A DNA stretch of 46,441 bases from Hyphomicrobiales bacterium (GTDB lineage: Bacteria; Pseudomonadota; Alphaproteobacteria; Rhizobiales; JAJFHC01): positions 1 to 46,441 of the forward strand of contig JAJFHC010000316.1 of assembly GCA_021775835.1 (NCBI GenBank), written 5' to 3'. The first letter of the stretch is position 1. Each line of letters opens with the position of its first letter. Of this stretch, positions 6,804 through 14,684 are shown one piece after another. The position numbers and the translations under genes were made by a program. Under the pieces are notes generated by a model. That model saw only the letters and a program-made list of their open reading frames with translations. It did no database searches and was not told the DNA's origin.

Positions 6804-7523
6804 ATGGCAGGATTATCACAGGACGCCAAAATCTCTGTAACCCCGCAAACCCGGCGGCAATTGGTCTGGACGGGACTTGCGGCAACGGTTGGTGCATTTC
6901 TGGTTGGCATCGGTGAATTTACGTTTCAGTATTCCCCTCGCGGTGGTTACGAAGGCCACGACTATCTGTACTTCATCGATGTCAGCCATGCGCGGCTCAC
7001 AATCGGGCATTTCCTGGGTGTTCTGGTTGCGCCAATCTACATGGTGGGATACTGGCACGTGGCTCGGATGTTACAGCCTGCCGGCAGGCTGCATGCTGCC
7101 CTTGTATTCGGGCTAGGCGTCTATGCGTTTGCCATCGGTAACGTATGGCTGGGAGGCAGGGTCAACCTGGCTTTGGTTGTCCAGTCTCGGGAGAACGCAT
7201 CTGCCGAGCAGCAGGAAATGCTGGGCAACCTGCTTCAGGACATCAGTGCCCACAATGAACCGCTCATAAACATCGTCAGGGTGCTGGTACTTGTCATATC
7301 GATTGTGAGTGCTTTGGCCATCTGGTCTGGCAAGGCTCACTATCCAAAATGGTCAATCGCATTTCTGCCTATTGTCTTGCTGGTGGCGATCTTCACCACC
7401 TATGCAATCGTACCAACCATTGGCTTGTGGTTATTGCCGGCGGCAATGAACATTGCCCATTTCATATTCTTCGGTATCTCAAGTTGGGTGGCGTTCAACC
7501 TGTTGGCTGAACCGGTGCGGTAA
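6804..7523 (+). CDS. Six-helix integral membrane protein of unknown function
   Basis: A 239-residue protein with six hydrophobic helices (about 20-41, 68-92, 101-122, 150-172, 180-203, 206-232), starting at ATG 6804, four bases after the FG-GAP gene stop, so almost certainly in the same operon. There are no cysteines or catalytic motifs, but the helices carry several polar residues (His in HFLGVLVAP, YWHVAR, NIAHF). It may belong to the DUF6796-type unnamed families, but I do not recognise it securely. The pairing with a surface propeller suggests an envelope complex; this is inference. Confidence 0.75.
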   Translation: MAGLSQDAKISVTPQTRRQLVWTGLAATVGAFLVGIGEFTFQYSPRGGYEGHDYLYFIDVSHARLTIGHFLGVLVAPIYMVGYWHVARMLQPAGRLHAALVFGLGVYAFAIGNVWLGGRVNLALVVQSRENASAEQQEMLGNLLQDISAHNEPLINIVRVLVLVISIVSALAIWSGKAHYPKWSIAFLPIVLLVAIFTTYAIVPTIGLWLLPAAMNIAHFIFFGISSWVAFNLLAEPVR

Positions 7524-7671
7524 CCGGTCAGTGCACAGGAAGTTATTTCGTGGGTATCCTTTTCAGGGAGTTTTCATCGCACCAACAATGTGTTGGGCTT
7601 GCTTTGATACGTCGGCGTAGGGTACGACCAACGCGAGTCGAACTGGACTACGTGGATCCGATAACGAACCA

Positions 7672-8985
7672 ATGATTAAACGATCAGGTTGGATCAGTTT
7701 GGCGGCAAAGGCGTTTTCATTGACCCTGTTTTGCGCCCTCGTGGGGCTTGTTCTAATTGTGGCTGCTAACCTGCTGCCGTTGACAACAATTAAGCAAAAC
7801 GTTCTCGGCAGCATTAGCCAACTCAACTATGCTGAGCATCAAGTTTTTCCCAAGAGAAAACTTGATCATTGGACTGAATGTGATTTCACGACACTGGGAA
7901 TGCGTTCGCCGGAAGCCGAGCAACAGCGGCAGCCGGGACTGAAGGAAGCATTCCTTGTTGCCATCGAAAGTCCGATGCTCGGGAATTGCGAACAGATCGC
8001 ATCCGGAGACAAGATCTTGAAGGAAAAATTTTGGTACTGGCACGGTTATCAGATTATCTCAAAACCCATCCTGAGCGTAGTCACCGTGCCGACACTGCGC
8101 TTGGTTGTTCTGGTCGGTTTCTGCGCTTCGTTCGTTTTGTTTCTGATGGTTCTGGGGAAGCGATTCTCTTGGTTTTCTGCTGGCGCTGTTGCCGTGCTCG
8201 TGATTCTGTCCCCCCTCTACAGTCAATTGCTGTTGTTGCCTCACGCCTCGGCGTGGATTATCGCTTTTTGCGCGGCATCGCTCGTTCTGTGTAAGCAATC
8301 TGTTTCACTTGAGCAAAACATCCTGAAACTATTGGTAATTGGTTTCCTGGTTGCCTATTTCGATTTTTTGATTAATCCGATTGTGGCTCCGACGGCGGCC
8401 ATCGCTGCCATTACAATCCGCCGATGGCTGGATGGCCATGAAACAAATTTCCTGGACCCCATTTGGCTCTTCGGCAGTTGGTTCGCAGGCTATGTCGGGT
8501 TCTGGTCGATAAAGTGGGCAATTGCAGCTGTCGTGCTTGGCGGCGAGGCAGTGACAAACAGGGTCGCCGGGAAAATTTCACAACGGCTCAATGCCGATGT
8601 CGGCTGGAGCGAGGTTTCGGCCTGGGTCAGTGTTTCGAAAAATGTGACGTACATGGCACTACCGGTTCTGATCACTGTTATCGTGCTGGGCCTATCGGTC
8701 GTCATGATACCGGGGGCATTGAGACAGATTCGCTACATTGGGGCGTCTGGGGCGTCCTTTAGGCCTGCGATCCAGATGCTGTCTGTTGGAACTGCACCGG
8801 TTGTTTGGCTCTTGGTGGTGCAAAATCACTCGATTGTGCATACGTTTATTGTCGCTCCAATCCTCACCTGGACGCTGATTTGCATTGTATTTGCCGTCCA
8901 TCTGGTTTTGTTGCCGCAACCGGTGACGACCCAGAAGCGATCCAGCAGTTCGGACACCGTCCGCGACACTAATTTGTATGACTAA
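7672..8985 (+). CDS. Polytopic membrane protein, possible GT-C-like glycan enzyme
   Basis: A 437-residue protein with about nine to ten membrane helices. An N-terminal helix (16-36) is followed by an extracytoplasmic loop of roughly 100 residues containing three cysteines and ending in YWHGYQ (122-127). Later helices follow, including the motif QNHSIVH (384-390) before the penultimate helix. An H-G-Y loop motif and an N-H-S-x-x-H motif recur in unnamed bacterial membrane proteins found in surface polysaccharide loci and thought to resemble GT-C glycosyltransferases; that link is from memory and not proven. The codon and base composition looks more AT-rich than the neighbours (not measured). 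It converges, 20 bases apart, on a formyltransferase gene. Confidence 0.7.
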   Translation: MIKRSGWISLAAKAFSLTLFCALVGLVLIVAANLLPLTTIKQNVLGSISQLNYAEHQVFPKRKLDHWTECDFTTLGMRSPEAEQQRQPGLKEAFLVAIESPMLGNCEQIASGDKILKEKFWYWHGYQIISKPILSVVTVPTLRLVVLVGFCASFVLFLMVLGKRFSWFSAGAVAVLVILSPLYSQLLLLPHASAWIIAFCAASLVLCKQSVSLEQNILKLLVIGFLVAYFDFLINPIVAPTAAIAAITIRRWLDGHETNFLDPIWLFGSWFAGYVGFWSIKWAIAAVVLGGEAVTNRVAGKISQRLNADVGWSEVSAWVSVSKNVTYMALPVLITVIVLGLSVVMIPGALRQIRYIGASGASFRPAIQMLSVGTAPVVWLLVVQNHSIVHTFIVAPILTWTLICIVFAVHLVLLPQPVTTQKRSSSSDTVRDTNLYD

Positions 8986-9005
8986 ACAGCGACAAAATTT
9001 TCGGA

Positions 9006-9566
9006 TTAAGATGCATCGATGTCGCGCAGCGGTAGTTCCAGCCACTGACGCCTTGTGGTCGGGGTTCCACTCCAGTTCGCATCAACGGGGACTGGGTTGC
9101 GATCAATTCTGACCAGCTCCGGCAAGTGTTCCATGGCCAATGACACCAGGGTTTCATAGGTCAGCACTTCCAATGCCTCGATCGACAGCGGCGGTTTCAG
9201 GGCAAACCGCTTGACGGCAATGATTGCTCCTTCATCCACCTTCGGTGCCATTCGATGGAGAGTGACGCCAAATCTGTCTGCATTTTCATGGGCTGCGAAG
9301 TGGGCAGGCCGGTAACCTTTGCGTTCGGGCGGGCCAGGGTGAAAGTTGTAACAATTGAACTTCAAGTAAGTGAGGACAGACACTGGTACGATTATGTCCG
9401 CACAGAATGAAATCAGCCTGGCGCTGGACGAACAAGAACTCACAAGGTTCTCGAGTTCCCGCTTTTCCGTTACCTGTCTGCAGTTTAAACCAGAGGACAT
9501 TGCTCCAATGTGGTGCTGGAAGAATGCAGCCTCCGGCCCGTCCATGAGCAGAACGATATCGATCAT
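9006..9566 (-). CDS. Stand-alone formyltransferase (Formyl_transf_N family)
   Basis: A 186-residue protein equal to a single formyltransferase catalytic domain. The N-H-D triad is visible: Asn74 and His76 in CYNFHPGPPERKGYRP, and Asp111 in PKVDEGAII. This chemistry moves a formyl group from N10-formyltetrahydrofolate to an amino group. The protein lacks the C-terminal domain of methionyl-tRNA formyltransferase and is shorter than Fmt and ArnA. A sugar-amine N-formyltransferase or another small-molecule formyltransferase is therefore more likely. Its convergent neighbour is a glycan-type membrane protein, which fits a surface-sugar role but proves nothing. Start ATG 9566. Confidence 0.85.
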   Translation of the reverse strand: MIDIVLLMDGPEAAFFQHHIGAMSSGLNCRQVTEKRELENLVSSCSSSARLISFCADIIVPVSVLTYLKFNCYNFHPGPPERKGYRPAHFAAHENADRFGVTLHRMAPKVDEGAIIAVKRFALKPPLSIEALEVLTYETLVSLAMEHLPELVRIDRNPVPVDANWSGTPTTRRQWLELPLRDIDAS

Positions 9567-9683
9567 GCTGAACCGTCACCCGATGAAAATTGCCGCCAGG
9601 CTCGTATTGGCCGTGCGGTTGAGAACCAATCAAGCGTTGGTTTGATTAGCGATAGCAGTGTCATCAGGCGATTGGCGAATGGA

Positions 9684-12110
9684 TCAAGCTCTCAAGCGAA
9701 GATTCTCCGGGTCATAGACGGGGTCGGCCAGAACGGTCGCCGCGCGTGGCGCTCCAAGAACATCGATCACAAATGTGCTGCCTGGTTCGGCAAATTCCGG
9801 CTCCACGTAGGCGAAGACGAGGCTGCGTCCGGTCACGTGACCGTATCCACCGGATGTGGTCACGCCGATCGCGCGTTCGCCAGCCAGTACCGGCTCGCCG
9901 CCATGAGCATCCGCGTCGCCGTCCTCGAGTTCGCAATAGACCAGTTTGGTGGTAACGCCGGCCTGTTTACGTGACAGGGTCGCGGCCTTGCCGATGAAGT
10001 CGTCCTTGTCGAGGCGGGCGAAGCGTTCCATATCCGCCTCGATCATGGTGATCTCGTTGGTCAGTTCAGCCCCCCAACCGCGGTAACCTTTCTCCATGCG
10101 CAGGCTGTTCATGGCATAAGTCCCGAAGTTGGCAATACCATGCGCCTGGCCGGCCGACCACAGGGCGTCATAAATGCCCAGGATCTGCCCCATCGGTGCA
10201 TGAAGCTCCCAACCCAGTTCGCCGACATAGTTGACGCGCAGGGCACGGGCAGTCGTTCCGGCGACATCAATTTCCTTGCCGGTGAGCCAGCGGAAGAACT
10301 CATTGGAAAGATCCGCGTCCGTAATCGTTGAAAGGACGTCGCGTGCCCGTGGCCCCGCCAAAACGATGACGCCCCAGTCTTCGGTAATGTTCGTGATGGT
10401 CACGTCTTCACCCGGCTCAATGCGATGGCAGAGGTGATCAAGGTCACGCAGTTCCGCAACAGCGCCGGACATCGCGTAGAACTTGTCCTCCGCCAGGCGG
10501 CAGATCGTTGTCTCCCCGCGGATCATACCGGTTTCCCCAAGGAAGTGTGCCAGTGTTATGCCGCCGTCCTTTTTGGGCATGCGGTTAGCACAGACACGGT
10601 CGAGGAAAGCATGGGCCCCTGAGCCCGTGATCTCGTATTTTGCGAAGCCCGACCCGTCCATGATCCCGACATTTTCCCGTACGGCACGGCATTCTGCGGC
10701 AACGGCATTGTAACTGTTATTATGCCGAAACGACGGCACCTCTTCACTGCCATCAGGGGAGAAATACTTGACCCGCTCCCACCCAGCACCCGCTGAGAAC
10801 AAGGCACCTGCCGACTTGAGGCGATCATACAAAGCGCTCTTTCGCTTGCCGCGTCCAGCCGGTCGTTCCTCGCCGGGCGTGTGGAGGACATACATGTGCT
10901 GGTAGTCTTCAAACGAGCGATCACGCGCGTAGTCTGCGTCGGCATAGCCCGCAAACCGGCGGGGGTCGAGATTGGCGAAATTGATTTCAGAGTCGCCGTG
11001 AACCATCCATTGCGCCAGATACTTGCCACAACCGGCACCTTGAGCGATGCCGATCTGAGCACCGCAGCACATCCAGAAGTTTTCCAACCCAGACGCCGGG
11101 CCCAGAAGAACATTACCGTCCGGCGTGTGAGGAATCGCCCCGTTGACGATCCGCTTGATGCCCAGTTCTGACCAGCTCGGCATCCGCTCCATGACCTTTT
11201 CCACGTGAGGCAAGATACGGTCGAGTTCTTCGTCGAAAAGTTCGTTCTCCGAATCCCATTCCGGCCAGCCGCCACTTTCCGCCCAAGCCTCTGCGCAATT
11301 GCTTGTCTCGTAGATCCCGATCAACGCGGATTTCTGTTCCTGCCGGTAATAGGCGGAAGGGTAGGGGTCGCGCATGACCGGCATTTCCTCGTCGCGGTCG
11401 AGGAATTCTTGAACCGGTTCGGTCACGATATATTGGTGTTTCATGTTGGCGATCGGCACGTCGGTCCCCGCCATCTGGGCGATGCGACGGGCATAGCAAC
11501 CCGCGGCGTTGACCACGTGTTCGCACGTCACAGTGCCTTTTTCTGTGACGACTTCCCATTCGCCTGACGGCAACGGGTTGATGTCGAGAACGCGGTTGTG
11601 GCGGATGATCGACGCCCCCATATCGCGCGCACCCTTTGCCAGGGCATTGCAACAGCCGGAGGGATCAACGTGTCCGTCATCGAGTGTCCAGGCACCAGCG
11701 AGAACCCCGGAGACATCGACGAATGGATTGATCCGCTTGATCTCGTTGGGACCCACGATCTCCATTTTGAAGCCAATGAGTTTCGAGACACCCTCAACGT
11801 GCTTGAACCACTCGAGCTCCGTCTGGTTGAGGGCGAACCGGATGCCGCCGCACCCGTGCCAGCTCACATACTGTCCGGTTTTCTCCTCGAGTTTCGGATA
11901 AAGCCGGTTACCGTAATCGTGAATCTTCGCCATGTTATAGTCGGCAATGAAACTGGGACACTGGCCGGCGGCGTGCCAGGTTGAGCCTGAGGTGAGTTCA
12001 CCCTTCTCAATCATGACCACGTCCTGCCAACCTTCTTCCGCCAGATGGTACAGCAGTCCGGCACCCATCATGCCGCCACCGACAATGACAACCCGGTAAT
12101 GTGAATTCAT
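9684..12110 (-). CDS. FAD-dependent dimethylglycine/sarcosine dehydrogenase-like protein with GcvT domain
   Basis: An 808-residue two-part enzyme. Residues 1 to about 390 form a DAO-type flavoprotein: the dinucleotide motif VVIVGGGMMGAG (7-18) and the GSTWHAAGQ segment, whose His46 corresponds to the covalent FAD histidine of dimethylglycine and sarcosine dehydrogenases. From about 430 to the end there is a GcvT-like aminomethyltransferase/tetrahydrofolate domain (NSLRMEKGYRGWG, LVFAYVEPEFAEPGS). The reaction would be oxidative N-demethylation of a methylated glycine, with the one-carbon unit passed to tetrahydrofolate. The exact substrate (dimethylglycine, sarcosine or a related methylamine) is not decided by sequence. 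It is divergent from a LysR regulator, its likely controller. Start ATG 12110. Confidence 0.92.
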   Translation of the reverse strand: MNSHYRVVIVGGGMMGAGLLYHLAEEGWQDVVMIEKGELTSGSTWHAAGQCPSFIADYNMAKIHDYGNRLYPKLEEKTGQYVSWHGCGGIRFALNQTELEWFKHVEGVSKLIGFKMEIVGPNEIKRINPFVDVSGVLAGAWTLDDGHVDPSGCCNALAKGARDMGASIIRHNRVLDINPLPSGEWEVVTEKGTVTCEHVVNAAGCYARRIAQMAGTDVPIANMKHQYIVTEPVQEFLDRDEEMPVMRDPYPSAYYRQEQKSALIGIYETSNCAEAWAESGGWPEWDSENELFDEELDRILPHVEKVMERMPSWSELGIKRIVNGAIPHTPDGNVLLGPASGLENFWMCCGAQIGIAQGAGCGKYLAQWMVHGDSEINFANLDPRRFAGYADADYARDRSFEDYQHMYVLHTPGEERPAGRGKRKSALYDRLKSAGALFSAGAGWERVKYFSPDGSEEVPSFRHNNSYNAVAAECRAVRENVGIMDGSGFAKYEITGSGAHAFLDRVCANRMPKKDGGITLAHFLGETGMIRGETTICRLAEDKFYAMSGAVAELRDLDHLCHRIEPGEDVTITNITEDWGVIVLAGPRARDVLSTITDADLSNEFFRWLTGKEIDVAGTTARALRVNYVGELGWELHAPMGQILGIYDALWSAGQAHGIANFGTYAMNSLRMEKGYRGWGAELTNEITMIEADMERFARLDKDDFIGKAATLSRKQAGVTTKLVYCELEDGDADAHGGEPVLAGERAIGVTTSGGYGHVTGRSLVFAYVEPEFAEPGSTFVIDVLGAPRAATVLADPVYDPENLRLRA

Positions 12111-12269
12111 GATTTGGCTTCCTCTCTAAGGACTGGCACTTGCCAACGGATACAGATCAGATGGTGCGATCAAGGTACCGGGACCGCCCTCACAACGTCG
12201 ATCCCAATAAGAGTACTATAGAGCGCAGATCACCAATCCCCGTAAACTGGACTTTTTTTTGTTCTTATA

Positions 12270-12284
12270 ATAACTACAGGTTAT
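12270..12284. promoter_or_regulatory. LysR-type palindrome overlapping the regulator's own start
   Basis: ATAAC-TACAG-GTTAT is a perfect 15-base dyad with the T-N11-A form of LysR boxes. It lies in the 172-base divergent region between the flavoprotein and the regulator, and covers the regulator's ATG (12283). A TATAAT hexamer directly abuts it (12266-12271). Binding here would block the regulator's own expression; control of the flavoprotein from this site is possible but 160 bases away from its ATG. Confidence 0.45.
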
Positions 12285-13197
12285 GGCCAGTTTGCGTAAA
12301 TCCTTGCCCCCTGTGAACAGTCTCGTGATATTCGAGGCCGCCGCACGACATCTTAACTTCACGCGCGCCGCGGAGGAACTGAATGTTACGCAAGTGGCTG
12401 TCAGTCGCCAGGTCCGTGTTCTTGAAGATGACCTCGGTGTCTTGTTGTTTGAACGGCAACCACGCAAACTCCGATTAACGGAACAGGGCCAGAGATTCCA
12501 TCAATCTGTTGCCGTTTCCCTTCGGCATGTGGCCCAGAGTGCAGAAGAATTGCGCCGCATGCACAAAGGTCCCCACCTGATCGTCGCCACGACAATAGCC
12601 TTCGCCTCCTACTGGCTGCTTCCCAGGATCAGCAATTTTCGCAGAAGCCACCCGGATATCGATGTACGTCTGGCAGCCTCCGACCCGTTTCTCGGCGACA
12701 TTACCGCCGCGTCCCATGCGTCGATCATCTACAGCAACGGGACTTTGCCTGACCACGACGGCCACATTCTGTTTCGCGAGGAGATCTATCCCGTTTGCAG
12801 TCCTCTTTATCTGGAAAGCGTCGGTGAGATTGCTTCGGTGAAAGATCTGTTGAACCACAAACTCGTGCACTTTGATGAATTCCGTCAGCCACCTATGAAC
12901 TGGAATGTATGGCTTGAAGCGGCCGGTGTCCCCGGCAAAACGGATATTCCCGGTACCCGTTATCAGAACTACAACTCAGCCATGCAAACGGTGTTGAAAG
13001 GCGAGGGGGCCATACTGGGATGGGCACATCTATGCGACGAACTGCTGGAAAATGGCGAACTGGTAAGACCCATCAAAGAGAGCCTGATCACTGATTGGGC
13101 CTATTACCTTTGTCTGCCGCGAAACATGGAAATTTCAGCGGAGGCGGACGCCTTTATTGAATGGATCACGGTTGAGGCCGGACAAATCAACCCGTGA
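12283..13197 (+). CDS. LysR-family transcriptional regulator (GcvA-like)
   Basis: A 304-residue regulator. Residues 8-66 form the winged helix-turn-helix (FEAAARHLNFTRAAEELNVT, then QVAVSRQVRVLEDDLG). The remainder is the periplasmic-binding-like effector domain of LysR proteins. The PPVNSLVIFEAAARHLNFTRAAEEL opening is typical of the GcvA subgroup, which often controls one-carbon and amino-acid catabolic genes. It is divergent from the dimethylglycine dehydrogenase-like gene, so that gene is the obvious target. The start has only a weak ribosome site and a TATAAT box 12 bases upstream, so the transcript may be nearly leaderless. The N-terminus nevertheless matches the family well. Confidence 0.93.
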   Translation: MASLRKSLPPVNSLVIFEAAARHLNFTRAAEELNVTQVAVSRQVRVLEDDLGVLLFERQPRKLRLTEQGQRFHQSVAVSLRHVAQSAEELRRMHKGPHLIVATTIAFASYWLLPRISNFRRSHPDIDVRLAASDPFLGDITAASHASIIYSNGTLPDHDGHILFREEIYPVCSPLYLESVGEIASVKDLLNHKLVHFDEFRQPPMNWNVWLEAAGVPGKTDIPGTRYQNYNSAMQTVLKGEGAILGWAHLCDELLENGELVRPIKESLITDWAYYLCLPRNMEISAEADAFIEWITVEAGQINP

Positions 13198-13296
13198 GCG
13201 AAATGGGGTGTCGGTTAGATGTGTTGGGACCCACGAAAACGAACCTGCCCCGGAAGGTTTTCATGGGTCGCACACATTCTGTTTCCGTCTGAACAG

Positions 13297-13665
13297 TCAA
13301 ACGGCACCACGTTCCAGCTTTGCCATGATGATCTTGTGGAGGCGTGGGCCCACCACGACACGCTTGCACCCCATGCCCGAATCCAGGGGGACAACCAGTG
13401 TTGTGCCGTCCGGCAGGACATTCAGCAGAAGAATGTCTCCTTTGAAGTCGGTCTTGTTTCCGAATGTATTGTAGGCATTGAGATAGTGTTTGGCGCGATT
13501 ACCCTGCATGGTAATCTGTTTGGCATTCGGGAAGACAACGCGGAAAGAAAGTTTCAGCGTGGCGATCGGATAACATTTCCGTTCGTCCTGTGCCTCAGCG
13601 GTCGCTTGAGCGCTTAACCACAGAGTCGTCCCCGCAACGAAGGCAGCGATCAGCATTTTGATCAT
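13297..13665 (-). CDS. Small secreted two-cysteine protein, paralog A
   Basis: A 122-residue exported protein of unknown function. Residues 1-25 are a signal peptide. The mature part has exactly two cysteines (Cys31, Cys100), conserved in the neighbouring paralog and probably disulfide-bonded. Conserved blocks shared with the paralog include PIATLK, VVFPN, QITM, LLLNVLP and GTTL, plus the C-terminal RVVVGPRLHKIIMAK. ATG 13665 is chosen over 13680 because it has an AGGAGAAG ribosome site seven bases ahead, the same leader as in the paralog. I recognise no named family. The second copy lies directly upstream on the same strand. Confidence 0.75.
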   Translation of the reverse strand: MIKMLIAAFVAGTTLWLSAQATAEAQDERKCYPIATLKLSFRVVFPNAKQITMQGNRAKHYLNAYNTFGNKTDFKGDILLLNVLPDGTTLVVPLDSGMGCKRVVVGPRLHKIIMAKLERGAV

Positions 13666-13725
13666 GGGACTTCTCCTCAACTAACGGCGGTGGCCCCCTT
13701 GGGTCTAGTGATAGCCACGGCCCGC

Positions 13726-13757
13726 AAAACAAAAAAAGCCCGCACATAGCGCGGGCT
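13726..13757 (-). terminator. Rho-independent terminator between the two secreted paralogs
   Basis: Read on the minus strand, AGCCCGC (13757-13751) and GCGGGCT (13743-13737) pair around a 7-base loop and run into a U-rich tract (13737-13726, seven Us in a row). It would end transcripts coming from the upstream paralog (13998-14366), so the two paralogs probably have separate promoters. Confidence 0.75.
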
Positions 13758-13945
13758 CCGGTTCAGGCTGATTTTTTAGTTTCTTATTGACCTGCAGACT
13801 GGAACCCCTTCCAGACGCAATTGATTAAAACTCCCCTTGAAATAAGTATCCGCCTTGAAGGGTAAACAAATCGTTTACGCCTGCGTCGTTTCGGGATCAT
13901 GCCCGGGGGTTTCACAGAAAGGCGGAATTGATCTGAAAGCAGTCC

Positions 13946-13975
13946 AAGCGGGAGAGTCCGGAGTCTCTCCCGCTT
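13946..13975. terminator. Perfect 11-bp hairpin just after the second paralog
   Basis: Arms AAGCGGGAGAG (13946-13956) and CTCTCCCGCTT (13965-13975) with an 8-base loop start 22 bases after the paralog's stop codon. The tail is poor in U on the minus strand and somewhat T-rich on the plus strand. It may be a first, weak terminator or a 3' stabilising stem. The remainder of this 332-base gap also holds a small GTAAAC/GTTTAC dyad near 13862; no gene is seen. Confidence 0.5.
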
Positions 13976-13997
13976 TGCTTTGAAGTGTCTCTGCCGG

Positions 13998-14366
13998 TCA
14001 AACTGCACTACGCGCAATTTTTGACATGATGATCTTGTGAAGTTTCGGTCCAACAACGACCCTATTGCAGCCTTTGCCTTCGGCCAGCGGGACCAGAAGA
14101 GTGGTACCGTTGGGCAATACATTCAAAAGAACCGTATCGCCATCGAATCGTGTCTGTTTGCCATAACTGTTGAACGCGGCGAGATAGGCCCTGGCGCGGC
14201 CGCCCGTCATGGTGATCTGTTGTGAATTGGGGAAGACGACATGGTAGGAGATCTTCAGGGTTGCAATCGGAAAACACTCACGCACATCTTGTGCGAAGGC
14301 GCCGGGGACCATGGAGACGAGAAGCGCGGCCCCCCCGATAAATGCAGTTGTCAGTGTCTTGAACAT
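13998..14366 (-). CDS. Small secreted two-cysteine protein, paralog B
   Basis: Also 122 residues, aligning end to end without gaps to the protein at 13297-13665, and therefore a tandem duplicate. It has a signal peptide (about 1-25, GAFA before the mature start) and the same pair of cysteines (Cys31, Cys100). The C-terminal RVVVGPKLHKIIMSKIARSAV region is nearly identical to that of the other copy. ATG 14366 has the same AGGAGAAGTCCC leader as the paralog, which rejects the longer frame starting at 14459. Function unknown; the size and disulfide suggest a periplasmic or secreted binding protein or inhibitor. A hairpin with an 8-bp stem (14416-14435) lies in its leader. Confidence 0.78.
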   Translation of the reverse strand: MFKTLTTAFIGGAALLVSMVPGAFAQDVRECFPIATLKISYHVVFPNSQQITMTGGRARAYLAAFNSYGKQTRFDGDTVLLNVLPNGTTLLVPLAEGKGCNRVVVGPKLHKIIMSKIARSAV

Positions 14367-14415
14367 GGGACTTCTCCTTTCTGTCCGGCATCCTTTACGA
14401 GGCGATGCCGAATAA

Positions 14416-14435
14416 ACTCGCGGTAAACCGCGAGT
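14416..14435. other. Perfect hairpin in the leader of secreted paralog B
   Basis: ACTCGCGG-TAAA-CCGCGAGT, an 8-bp stem closed by a tetraloop, about 50 bases before the ATG at 14366. No U-run follows in the direction of the gene, so a 5' UTR structure is more likely than a terminator. The rest of the 318-base gap to 14685 holds no gene that I can support. Confidence 0.4.
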
Positions 14436-14684
14436 CTCAGGCCTTGTTGCGATGATCAAGGCACACCGGCAGAACCGGTCCCACGGTCAGTATTACACTC
14501 CCTAACGTCATTTTACCGTCGTGCAATTGTTGCAAACATTGCTGCTGGTCTTAATGTGGGACCCGCCGCAATTGCTTCAAGTCACGTGTTCGTGCCTTGA
14601 CGCAGTATTAACGCGGGATTGTCATACGCCTCGTTTGCTTGTTCTGAGAGGCGGATGCAGAAACATAGATCAGGTCAAATTGCC

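Noticed and set aside
9567..9683. Terminator or promoter between the formyltransferase and the flavoprotein gene
   Set aside because: Looked for hairpins and -10/-35 pairs and found none convincing.
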